Part shown: positions 1 through 11,867 of the stretch, piece after piece | Layout of the letters: each line of letters starts with the position of its first letter | Numbering within the stretch: position 1 is the first letter of the stretch | Source: Astrothelium macrocarpum | Taxonomy: Eukaryota > Ascomycota > Dothideomycetes > Trypetheliales > Trypetheliaceae | DNA: 64,000 bases | Direction of reading: 5' to 3' | Assembly (NCBI GenBank): GCA_021030915.1 | Contig: JAGEMR010000128.1 | Location: 1 to 64,000, forward strand | Notes under the pieces: generated by a model | Seen by the model: only the letters and a program-made list of their open reading frames with translations | Database searches by the model: none | What the model was told of the DNA's origin: nothing | Made by a program: the position numbers and the translations under genes

Positions 1-1590
1 TTGAAATAAGTGGGGTAAATTTTTGGTGTTCGTGTTCCACTCGCTTGTATGTTCCGCTCGCTTGTGGAATACGTTAAATAAAATATGATAATATAAAATA
101 GAATTTTTAATAAAAACACCATTTCTGATTTCTGGAAAAATATTGGAAAAAATATGATATTTTAAACGAATATCAATTTGAAGGTTATTATATCTATTAT
201 AAAATACGTGAAATATGATATAATTATTATAAAAATGGAATATTATTAAATTGGATATAATATAATAATAGTCCATTTATTAATGATATTCAATATTTTT
301 ATTTATTTTAAATATTTTGATCAAAAAGATCGTTTTTAGAATAATTTATTCAAACCGTTCACGCGAAAATATATATTTCAGAAATATTTCAATATTCATA
401 TTAATAATAGAAATTTTAAAAAATCATTCAAATATTTATATCCAGATTATTCAAATATTATTGATAATATATAATATTATTAAATATATATTCTTTATAT
501 ATATAATATCAAATATTAGAAAATTCTGAAATAATAAAAATATTCTTTCATATTCATATTATTATTGATATTGAATAAATCAATTCAGAATCAATCTAAT
601 AGGACGATAATTTTAGAAATTCTCTTATTATAAATACCGTCCAATTATTTGAATCGTAGAATAATTTTTATAATATCTGAATAACGATAACGGAAAAAAT
701 GGAATTATTATCAATTTTTGAATATTCTAATATCCCTTTCTATAAAATAAAAAATATCCCCAAATGAAAATATTATCAATAATTCTTTATCAATTTTTCA
801 TATTCAGATTTTTTAATTTCAAAATTTGAAATTTAAATAATTCAAATCGGTTTTCATTTTTGAATTATTTTATGATATTAAATTTTATAATATAATTCGA
901 TAATATATATTAGAAATTCTATTAATTTTGAATAGATCAAATTGGATATATTATATTAATAAAAAAATTATTCAATAATATCAAAATTATTTTGATTAAT
1001 AAAAAAAGAAATAAAGAATTTTATTATAAAATAGAATAAATAATTATGATCTAATATAAATTAATAAAAATTTTATATTATGATGATATAATTGATCTTT
1101 TATTCTTTTCTTTTTTTGATTTCTATTCTCTTTTAGATTATATTAATTTATAAAAGAAATATAATTGATCAAATGGAATTATAACATATTAATTATATAA
1201 AAAGATTATATTAAAATTAGCGCTGATTGAAAAAATAGAAATCATTAAATTTAATTCCAATAGAATATATTATATATAATTCGTTTAAAATATATATACA
1301 TTTTATCTATTTCTAATTATAAAATATCATTCATAACGATTAAATATAATAATTTAAAATTCATAATATTTAATTTATTTTAATATATTTTTATTAATAT
1401 ATGATTATTTATAATAATCAACGTTTTTTATTAATATTCAATTATTTTATTTTCCAATTATTAAATATTTTCAATAAAAAAAATATATAAAAATATTCAA
1501 TATCTAATATTTCTATTTTTAATTAAATATAATTATTGATCAATTTAATAATATTTTCATCACGGTTTTATTCTTTTCACGTAAAAATGA

Positions 1591-3889
1591 GATTGGCCAT
1601 ACTGGTCAGTGTATCTGAATACTCCTTATCTAGTACCCTTTTTTTCGTCTCCATCATTCACACAAACAATTCCTCGGCCTCCTTCCATCAGCCTTGATTA
1701 TTATATATCGATGCCAGATTGGCCATATTGGTCAATATAAAAGAATACTTCTTATCCAATATTTTCAAATTCATTTTTATCATTCATACCTTCAGTTTTT
1801 CGGCCTTCTTCTATCAGTTTTGATTATTATACATTGATATCAGATTGGTTATATTAATCAGTATATCTAAATATTTTTCATTTAATATCTTTAAATTCGT
1901 TTTTATCATTCATATAAATAATTCTTCGGCCTTCTTCTATCGGCCTTAATTTCAATATATTGATACCAGATTGGCTATATTGATCAGTATGAAAAAATAT
2001 TCCTCATCCAATATTCTCAAATTCGTCTCCATCACTCGTATCTTCAATTTCTCAACCTCCTTCCATCGGCCTTAATTCTTATATATCAATACCAGATTGG
2101 TTATATTGGTCAATATAGAAAAATATTTCTCATCCAATATTTTCAAATTCATCTTTATCATTCGCATTTTCAATTTCTCAATCTCCTTTCATCAGCCTTG
2201 ATTATTATATATCAATATCAGATTGGCCATATTAATCAATATATCTGAATATTTCTCATCCAATATCCTCTTTTTCATTTTTATCATTTATATAAATAAT
2301 TTTTCGATTTTCTTCTATTAGTTTTGATTATTATATATCGATATCAGATTGGCTATACTGATTAATATAAAAGAATACTCCTCATTTAATACTCTCAAAT
2401 TCGTTTCTATCATTTATATAAATAATTCCTCAGCCTTTTTCTATCAGCCTTGATTCTTATATATTGATATTAAATTGGCCATATTGGTCAGTATGAAAGG
2501 ATGCTCCTCATTCAGTATTTTCGAATATATCTTGAATTCTTTTATTTATAATTCCTCGGCCTCCTTCCATCGGCCTTGATTCTTATACGTCAATGCCAGA
2601 TTGGCCATACTAATCAACATGAAAGAATACTTTTTATCCAGTATCTTCTTTCTCATCTCCATCATTCGCATTTCTAATTCCTCGGCCTCCTTCCATCGGC
2701 CTTAATTTTTATATATCAAGGCCAGATTGGCCATACTGATCAGCGTATCTGAATACTCCTCATCTAATACCCTCTTTTTTATCTCCATCATTCGCATCTC
2801 CAATTTCTCAGCCTTCTTCCATCAGCCTTAATTCTTATACATTGATACCAGATTGGTTATACTGGTCAATATAGAAAGATATTCCTCATCTAATATTCTC
2901 AAATTCGTCTCTATCATTCATATTTCCAATTTTTCGGCCTTCTTCTATCGGCCTTAATTCCTATACGTCGATATCAGATTGGCCATATTGATTAACATAA
3001 AAGGATGCTTCTCATCTAATATCTTCTTTCTCATTTCTATCACTCGCATCTCCAATTCCTCGGCCTCCTTCTATCAGCCTTAATTCTAATATATTAATAC
3101 CAGATTGGTCATACTGATCAGCGTATTTGGATATTCCTCATCCAATACCTTCAAATTCATTTCTATCATTCGCATCTCCAATTTCTCGGCCTCCTTCCAT
3201 CGGCCTTGATTCCTATACATCGAGGCCAGATTGGCCATATTGATCAGCGTATCTGAATATTTCTCGCCCAATATTCTCTTTTTTATCTCCATTATTCACA
3301 TCTCCAACTCCTTAATCTCCTTTTTTCGGCCTTAATTTTTATATATCAATACTAGATTGGCTATACTAATCAATATAGAAAAATATTCCTCATCCAATAT
3401 TCTCTTTTTTATTTCCATTATTCGTATAAATAATTCTTCGGCCTCTTTTTATCAGTTTTAATTATTATATATCAATATCAAATTGATTATATTGATTAAT
3501 ATAAAAGGATATTCCTCATTTAATATTTTCAAATTCATTTTTATCATTCATATTTCCAATTCTTCGGCCTTCTTCTATCAGTTTTAATTCCAATATATTG
3601 ATATCAGATTGGTTATATTAATCAGCGTGGAAGAATATTCCTCGTCCAATACCCTCAAATTCGTCTCTATCATTCATATTTTCAATTCTTCGGTTTTCTT
3701 CCATCGGCCTTGATTATTATACGTCGATACCAGATTGGCCATATTAATCAACGTATCTGAATATTCCTCGTCTAATACTCCTTTTCTGACCTCCATTAAC
3801 TTTTCACATATAATTTCTATCTCATTATACTTTCCATTTTTATTTAGACAATCTACAAATTTCCAGAAGAATTTTATTCGAATATCCAT
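1591..3889 (-). pseudogene. Decayed TPR-repeat gene, probably an NLR C-terminus
   Basis: On the minus strand the sequence is an array of 42-residue kinesin-light-chain-type tetratricopeptide repeats. Short open pieces read like NQGRWKEAEKLE and GEKYSDTLINMANLASMY, the fungal NLR-type TPR consensus with substitutions. An anchor motif (gattgg on the plus strand) recurs at 1591, 2725 and 3733, which are exact multiples of 126 bp apart. That gives 18 units with no net insertion or deletion. The longest open pieces are 3086-3292 and 3674-3889; the rest is broken by stops. The decay is almost all transitions, as expected from RIP. Such arrays form the C-terminus of fungal NB-ARC proteins, but no NB-ARC domain is readable upstream, so the full gene identity is inferred. 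No start codon can be assigned. Confidence 0.85.
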
Positions 3890-6800
3890 TTCTTTTTTAT
3901 CATATATTTTATATCTCAGAATATATTTTATATAAAATAGATAAAATTTTCATATATTTCGATTAATATAATTAATATTAAAAAACGTCTTATTCAATTA
4001 TTATTTTATTTTCGTCATTTATATTATTAATTTATTTCTTTTATATAACCAATTTCGCATCATCAAATATACCAATCGGTATATATTCAATATATCTTTC
4101 GTTATCTTTTTAATCATAAATGAATATATTTTGAATATTCCAATCGCGTCTTTTTCTTATATTCATAATTTTTTTATCAGAAATATTAATTACGATATAT
4201 TTATCAGTTCAATATATATCATAAAAGAAAGATATTCCGTTATTAAATAATTATTATTATATATTCATTCAAATAAAATTAATCATATCATCGTAATCAA
4301 ATTCTTTATTTCACGATATCTATTTTCATTTTCAAAATCCCTATTTAATAATTCAATTTTATCTTTTTCTTATTCTATCAATAATTTCAAATAATCTATC
4401 AGAATAGAATTATTTTTATTGATATAAATAACAGTCTATATAATGACTAAAAATAAAAAAATAAATTTATTTAATAATTTTACCGTATTCTGCGTATTAT
4501 TTATAAATTCTTTTTAAATAAAATAACCGTCCAATAATTATTTTATTATTTTTTTATTTAATTTTATTATTATATGAACGTTCTAATATATAAATTTGAT
4601 TACCATTTTTTTATCATAAAAAATAAATAGGATATATTTTTAATCATTTTTTAATAATTAATTAATTAGAATTTTTTTCTGATCATTTTTTTTGAATTAT
4701 ATATTAATATCATTTATATTATTAAAAATCAATAATCAATAATTAGCATTTTTCTGATTCAAATAACACTATAATAATATTTTATTATTAATTCCTTTCT
4801 TTTTTTATTTTATAATCTGAAATTTTTGTATAATATCAGTATATATCTATTCCAGATCTTTTTTATTAATAATGGGAATTTAAAAAATTAAATAATCACG
4901 TATTTTATTTTGAATTCAATAAATGAATTTAAATACGATTTATATCTTATTTATATCATTAAAATCAATAATAATAATCTTTTAATTTTTATAATTATTA
5001 GAAATTTTTTTATATAATAATCTGAATAATTTATTACAATCAATAAATCAATTATTTTAAAAAAAAGAAATATTATAAAAAATATACGATTTTATTAATA
5101 AATTAATAATCATTATATTTAATAAAAAATGAAAGAATTATATTCAATTAAAATCGAATAATACGAATAATATATTCTTATATCTATATAAATATTTATT
5201 ATATTAAAAAATAAAATAAAATATATTTTAATAATAATTTTAAATATAATATTGATAAAATCTATAAATTATTAATATATATATTATATATTATATAAAA
5301 TCTTTAATATATATATTCTATTTCTTTTTCAAATTTATAATATAATTTTTTATATACATATTTTATTATATATAATTCAGATATTTTTTTATAACCGTTT
5401 TAATTCTATTTTATTTTTTATATTCCGTCAATCCAATATTCTACAAATTTTATTCAATATTCAAATAAAAATATCATTTTTCAATAAAAAAACGCGTTTA
5501 TCATATAATTATTCATTTTTTTATCTTCTCCATTTCTATCATCAGATTCATTAATATTTTTAATAAAAATTTTAATATATTATTTATAATCATTTTTTTA
5601 TTTAATTTTTTTATATTAATTAATATAAAATATTTGACTAATAATATTATTTCATAATTATTTAAATATCAGATATTGATTATTTTTTTTTTTTTCATTT
5701 TTTTTATCAGATTATTTATTAATAATTTTTCATTTTCGAATTTTCGTATTTTAATATATATAAAATTAAAAAAATTGATTATTATTAATATTATTAATAT
5801 AATTTTATAAATCATTATTTTAAAATTAGATTTATTAAATAAAAAATAATTTTGAAAATATATAATATTTATAATTTTATATATTATGATATAAATAAAA
5901 TTATTTTCTATTAATATAAAATAAGATATTAAATATCCTCATTTATATCTGATAATTATATTCATATTTATCATTAAATAAATCTTTTTTCATAATTTTA
6001 TTATTAATGATCATTTTTTTAATTATTTTTTTTAATTTATTAAAATCAAATTATATTTTTATTTTTTCTGATTATTTTATTAATAATCTTTTCAATTTAA
6101 TTTTAAATATCAATTTTATTATTTTTTTATATATATTAATATAGATATTTATTATTATTTTTAATCGGCCTAATATAATTATAATTAATCTGATTTTATT
6201 AATAAATTATTTATTTATATATATAAATTAAAAATTCATCTATTCGTATTAATTCCATTAATAAAATTAAATATTTTGTATAATTTGATTATTGATAATC
6301 CGTCTTTCTGATATTTATAATTCAAATGTTATATGAGACCTTTGAGGATATATAAAATGAAAAGATCATATACGCCGCCTTCATTCAGTGATAGTAGATA
6401 AAGGCCCGTCTTATCGACTGAATTTGGTTCATCACCCGTCTTTATTATCAGCGTCTGATTTATTTAATTGGAATAATGGGAAATATAAATAATTAATATA
6501 ACGAATATATCATATTATATATCTGAAAATACGATAAGACTGGCAGATTCCAGTATATACCTATACGTAATATATTATTATTCATCATTAAATAAATTCT
6601 TAAATAGCCAATAATCTGGCCTTAATTGAATGTCATATTATTCATTTTAATTATAAATCATATTCGTAAATTGGATAATATTATAGATCAATAAAAATTG
6701 AAATCATAAATCAGAATTATAAAAAAAATCAATAATATAATTCGTCTGTCATTATAATAAAAAACGTCTGACGAATATATAATATTATGGACGATTTGGC

Positions 6801-8574
6801 CAATTTCTTTTCTGATTCAATTGGAAGAATCATAAAGGGTGACTAATAACTGCCCAGACCTTTATTCATAGACGGCAGTTCAGAACGATTAGAAGAATTT
6901 AAAAATAAAGAACGGTTAATTATAAACGCGTCTTTAAATTGATCCCTTATCAGAATCTAATTTGGTCCCTTTTATCAGACTTTTAATATGATCTATAAAT
7001 AATCACTTTTTTTTTTTTCATATTTACGATGGACCAAATAATAATAATATTATAAAATTATACTGATTTAAGAAAAATGAATATTATGATAATCACAAAA
7101 AATTATGGTATTCCAATAATCATGATATGATACTGAAAATATGGGTGTATGACTGTCAAAAAATATACATCAAAAATAATCTGATTAAATAAAATATCCA
7201 TCTATTCATTAAAATGAATATACAGCGTATATAAAAATATATATAAAAATTCATAAATGATTTTTAAAATATAATATTAGCGATAATATATATAATTGAT
7301 AAATTAAAATAAATAAATCATAATAATTATAAAATAATTTATTTTTATTAATAAAATTATCATTAATTTTTAATTCTAAAAATCTCTTATAATACGTAAA
7401 AAAATATCTATCTAATTTCAGAAAACGATTTTTTTTCATAAATTCGATATATTTTAATATTTTTATACATTTTTAAAATAATCCGTAATATTATTAATTC
7501 GTTTTTTATTAGATATTCAGTCTCATTATAGGATTATATTTTATAATATATTAAGTAAATTTTATATTCTTCTATACGCGCGTTATTTTAGATCGAATTT
7601 GATTTTCTATTATTAGGAATCTTTTTTGAATTAAATAATACAGAAATTGATATCAATTTTAATTTCGATTCCGGTCTTTTATAATATATATCAAATTCAA
7701 ATATGAATCATTCGATATATTTATACGATATATTCGATTAATTTTCATTATTTCTAAATCCAATAATCCGATTCAATATAAAATTAAAAATTTCAATATT
7801 AATAGGAATTTCTATTCAGATTATCAGATTTTGTCATATATTTGGAAATCATCGTTATTTATTCAAAAAATCGAATTGAATAATAAATAATTTATTATAT
7901 AACGAAATTTATTTGATTTTTTTTTAATTTTTAGAATTTAATTATATAAATATTCGGATTATAATTAATATAATAAAAAAATTCAATGATTATAAATTGA
8001 TTATTTTTGTATTAATTAAATCGTAATTGAAAAATAAAATCATCAAATTCAGATGATGGCCGAAATATATTAAAAAACGAATTATATTTTCATATAATTT
8101 GGCCTTTTTAATTATAATATAAAATAAATTATGAATTATATCAAAATTGAATATAAATATTATTATAATCGTTTGAATTCCGTTATCTGATGAAAATCAA
8201 TCAAATTTCGTTATTTATAATAGAATATTGTCTAATCATTAGATTAAAATAAGAATACCGATATTATAATGAAATATTAAAATGAAATAATTCTGTTGAA
8301 GATCGTTGCGTTGAAAGAATTTTTCGCAAAATCCTACTGAAATAAATCTATATGCCGGGGAATCTGATACCAGTTTTGGCTCAATTTGCCGCCGCTTTTG
8401 CTTCTCCGGCCTGCTAAAATTAGGACGAGAATGACAGCGTTTAATTTTAGTATTTATTAATTTAATTTTTGACAAATTCTGTTATTGAAAGCGTTTTAAT
8501 ATTATTAATATATATTAAAATATCTATAGAAAATTTCATTTTTTGAAATAGAATGTATCACAGTCATTTGAAAC

Positions 8575-8696
8575 ATCCACAGATCATGAAGTAGACCCTG
8601 AATGGAAGGGTAAGAACATCAAAATTGGACCCTGAATTTTGATAACTTCCGACTTCCGACGTATAGAAATCAGGGTCTATTTTATAATCTGTGGAT
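8575..8696. repeat. Small inverted-repeat element (MITE-like), ~122 bp
   Basis: The left end ATCCACAGATCATGAAGTAG is imperfectly repeated in inverted orientation at the right end, about 8669-8696, which reads CAGGGTCTA then TCTGTGGAT. A second, internal palindrome centres on GGACCCTG, flanked by ATCAAAATT and AATTTTGAT. There is no coding capacity. No clear target-site duplication was found. Confidence 0.55.
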
Positions 8697-8839
8697 ACCA
8701 GATATACAATCAATCCGTTTATCGGCTGTGCATACCTCGCTCGCTCGCGCGAACTTGATACCCCAGTTTATAACAATTAAATTACAAATATCTGTGTATA
8801 ATCTGTTAACGCAAAATCAAAATGGGAAGTCGGAATTTG

Positions 8840-9015
8840 TCAGCTGTTCAAACAACTGTTCAAACAGCTGTTTATCGAGCTGTTCAGACAGTTGTTTAGA
8901 CAGTTGCTTATTCAGCTGCTCAATAGATTGTTCAGACAGCTGCTCGATCAGCTGTTCAGACGGCTGTTCGATCAGTTGTTTAGACAGCTGTTCGATTAAC
9001 TGTTCAGACTGTTGA
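8840..9015. repeat. Degenerate 12-bp minisatellite
   Basis: About 14 imperfect head-to-tail copies of a 12-bp unit of the form CAGCTGTTCAGA. On the minus strand the array stays open, as four-residue units like SEQL, IEQL and SKQL, and continues upstream to a stop at about 9047. On the plus strand it gives a Cys/Ser-rich frame (CSDS-type units). The minus-strand Gln/Glu/Leu pattern would form a coiled coil if translated, but no start or neighbouring domain supports a gene. Confidence 0.75.
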
Positions 9016-9209
9016 AGGAAGTGGCTCTGGCCTATGCTTCCTAATTGGCACTAGCGCCTATCACATGCTATTCATCTGTACATAGTTCTCACCTGCTGTT
9101 GCAGCTCCATCTCTTTTACAATCAACAGCTTACAATCGATCACATCAGTTCATGATGCATTTTCCATTAAAAAAACCGCTTTGTATATGGGCTTATTTCC
9201 GCAGTTATA

Positions 9210-11361
9210 CGAGTCAGCCCCACCTTCTGCAACAGCCCACCTTCTGCAACGCCCCACCAGCATCAACGAAATTATTTCAAACGCCTCAATCTCCACCACC
9301 ATGGCCCCAATCAATGAGGCAATTGTAGATTTGAAATTGCGAAATGCGAAAGATATACACGCGATTGCAGAAAAGTACAAAATACACTTTTTTACGTTAT
9401 CACGGTGTTTCAGAAGTCTCATAATGGATATCCATATCGTATAAGAAGAAATCAATACCAATTTCTTTTTTATATAAAAAAAGGTTATAATTAATTATAT
9501 TAATAAATTTACGTATCAAGATTTATTTTTTATAATAAAAATGGTTTAAATATTTGTCGAAAATATGATTAGAATTTATTCGGAAAAAAATTGGATTGAA
9601 AAATGGATTTTTTGAAATTAATAAATCCTTTATTCAGAATATCTAAATATAATTGAATTTACACGTATTTAAATAAAGAATTTTAGATATATAAAAAATT
9701 ATTTCGAATTCGTAAATTATAAATATTTAATAATTTTCTAATTAATTTTTAATAAATAGAATAAAAAATTGATTAATATAGGATTTTTATTAAAAATATA
9801 TATAATATGAATGAAAAAGATTTTTTATTCAGAAAATTTTACAAATTTAGAAGGATATTTATATATAAAATTTTCGAATAAAATAAATTATTTAAAATAA
9901 ATAAAAATGATAATCAAAATTAGATTATAATAATCGTTTATATAAAAATAAAGAATAAAATATTATCATTAATATTATTTTATTATTTTATCATAAATAA
10001 TTTATAAAATTCATAAATGAATAATTTCGATTCAAAAAAATATAATATTTTTTTTATAGATATATTTTCAAATTGAATAAATGATGAAATTATATTATAA
10101 TGATTCAATAAAATATTCGATTGATATATTAAAACGGAAATAGATTTTGGCTGAGAATCTTATTTTTTAATATCAGATGGCCATAATAATCATTTAATAA
10201 TGATATTTTTCGAAATTTATCAAAAAAGGAATATTTATTTGATAATATTTCCATTTCATTTAATATATTGATTATAATCTTTTAATATCAGTTTTTTCAA
10301 TTCATTTATAAATTATTATTCATAAAATTTGAATAAATGAATTTTAAAATATCAAAATTTATTTAATTTTTTAAAACGAGATTTTCTTTTTATTTTTTGA
10401 TAAATTTAGATATCTATTTTTATTAAAAAAAATATAATAAATGACTGATAAAAGATAGATTTAATATTTTTTAATTTCAGTGAAATATTAAATCAGATTA
10501 CGTTTCCAGAATCTGAATGATAGATTCGTGAAATTTCTAAATTAATAGATTCAATAATTATTTTTTATTGAAATATTCTTCGATTTATTCAAAATTATAA
10601 AAATGGCGAAATCTCATTTGAGAATAAAATTCTCATTGATATAATATTCTTTTTATTAATAAAATATGAATTATTTAAATATGAAATAATTAATTTTTAT
10701 GAAATTATTCAATTAATTAAATTCCAATAAAAGAAATCGAAATTATTATTTAAAAAAATTGATATTCAATAAATTCAATTCTTCTTTCCGAATAAGATAT
10801 AATAATGATTTGATGAAAAAGAGATTAAATAAAAAGAGATTTGATAAAAAGAATTATAAAAATAATACGATAAAATTCAGAAAAATCTATTTAAAAAAAT
10901 TAAAAAATTTATAATAAAAAAACGGCGTCAATAAATAATAATAATAAAGAAAATAGCCGCTAAAAAATAATACCAGAAATCTATTTTAAAATAAATGAAA
11001 AACATCATATCAATCATTTCAGCAGGATCATTCAATATATCCAAAATATCAAAAAAAATGAGATGAAAGTCTTTGATATTTATATTTAAAATTTCAAATT
11101 CCAAGGTGATAATAGTTAGAGTTTCGGCTGCAAAAGTCTCAGTGTGACCCTCTAAATCTGGACACGTGCGTAATCTTCCACAACGCTTCAGATAATAGAA
11201 TTTATAGCTAGAAATATTCGCCAAAATCAATTCTATAATTCTGCCAGCTTAAATATTAAAATAATTAGTTTGTGGTGGAGCAATGGCCCTTCGAATAGGT
11301 GGTGCCGAATCCGGGCTGTTGTTGCAAAAGGTGGGCTGTTGCAGAAGGTGGGGCTGACTCG
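9210..11361 (+). mobile_element. pogo/Fot1-like DNA transposon, 2152 bp, RIP-degraded
   Basis: The two ends are terminal inverted repeats starting CGAGTCAGCCCCACC; about 41 bp match with one mismatch. The left repeat is at 9210-9250 and its reverse complement is at 11321-11361. Each end is directly flanked by TA (9208-9209 and 11362-11363), the target duplication of the Tc1/mariner/pogo superfamily. The repeat carries an internal duplication of CCACCTTCTGCAAC. The ends keep normal composition, but about 9480-11090 is eroded to A+T. A transposase N-terminus survives just inside the left end. The element cannot be autonomous. Confidence 0.88.
9301..9444 (+). pseudogene. Transposase N-terminal remnant (psq/CENP-B-type helix-turn-helix)
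   Basis: The frame starts MAPINEAIVDLKL and runs through IAEKYKI and LSRCFR to a stop at 9444. This resembles the N-terminal helix-turn-helix of fungal pogo/Fot1 transposases, which usually reads AI.DL......AAKKYGV..STLRRR. It lies about 90 bp inside the left terminal repeat, where such transposases begin. Nothing of the DDE catalytic domain is readable in the A+T sequence that follows. It is a relic, not a functional gene. Confidence 0.7.
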
Positions 11362-11363
11362 TA

Positions 11364-11867
11364 AGGGCTTTTTCTCGTTTTGCGCAGAGTAAATTAATAG
11401 CCGACCAGGCTATATTTCCGTGCGAAACTGACAAAGAGAATAAAATAGGACAGGGTGTGTTCAAACCCCGAGGGCATGAAAAGGAATCACTTTCAAGAAA
11501 CCAGCGCAAAGTCATTGCAATCACAATTGTAAACTGTAACCTATAGGTCGCTATGAGTGTTATCTCAATCGCTCAGGGCAATAAGTTTTGCAATTCTTGC
11601 ACGTATCGATCCCAGCATTACGACTGATATTGCATCGCACGGGAATTTGGACCTACTCCAACATAGGTGCTTTAGGAGTCAATTTTCTTTTCTGCCACGC
11701 TCGTTTATCTCTCGACATTTACACTGCTCTACCTGATATCTACTGGTGATCCTCATGATGTGTACTCCCGTAGACTTCTTTGAGGAAACTTCTTTTCATG
11801 CTCGAGGAATGACATGCAGGCTCTTCAAGCTGGAAAGCGGAGGTCAACCCTTAGTTATATCCTGAGA
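11364..11867. other. Intergenic, no gene seen
   Basis: Balanced-composition DNA between the right end of the pogo-like element and the stop codon of the minus-strand membrane protein gene. It should contain that gene's 3' untranslated region. I see no coding or RNA feature. Confidence 0.6.

Larger units (their letters stand above)
1..8720. other. A+T-saturated block, RIP-like
   Basis: Almost pure A/T sequence in which open frames are short and unconvincing. It ends abruptly near 8720. The decayed TPR array at about 1590-3890 lies inside it. Slightly less eroded islands remain at about 6330-7030 and 8270-8480; the latter is a roughly 200-bp patch of near-normal composition with no recognisable gene. 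The pattern is what repeat-induced point mutation (C-to-T on both strands) produces in fungal repeats. Outside the TPR array I recognise no gene. The minus-strand sequence from about 3890 to 6300 is where the rest of an NLR gene would be expected, but nothing readable survives. Confidence 0.85.

Noticed and set aside
1591..3889. CRISPR-like or satellite array because of regular spacing
   Set aside because: The unit is 126 bp = 42 codons and each unit translates as a TPR. There is no repeat/spacer alternation.
1..8720. A+T block as mitochondrial insertion or centromere
   Set aside because: No mitochondrial gene or RNA is readable, and the decayed NLR-type TPR array and transposon ends show RIP of nuclear repeats. 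A centromere cannot be excluded, but nothing supports it.
8728..9015. Cys-rich ORF on the plus strand (candidate small effector)
   Set aside because: It is the plus-strand translation of a 12-bp minisatellite. There is no signal peptide and no meaningful start.
9150..11530. Reading 11249-11524 (minus) as a gene
   Set aside because: It crosses the right terminal repeat of the pogo-like element and its flank.
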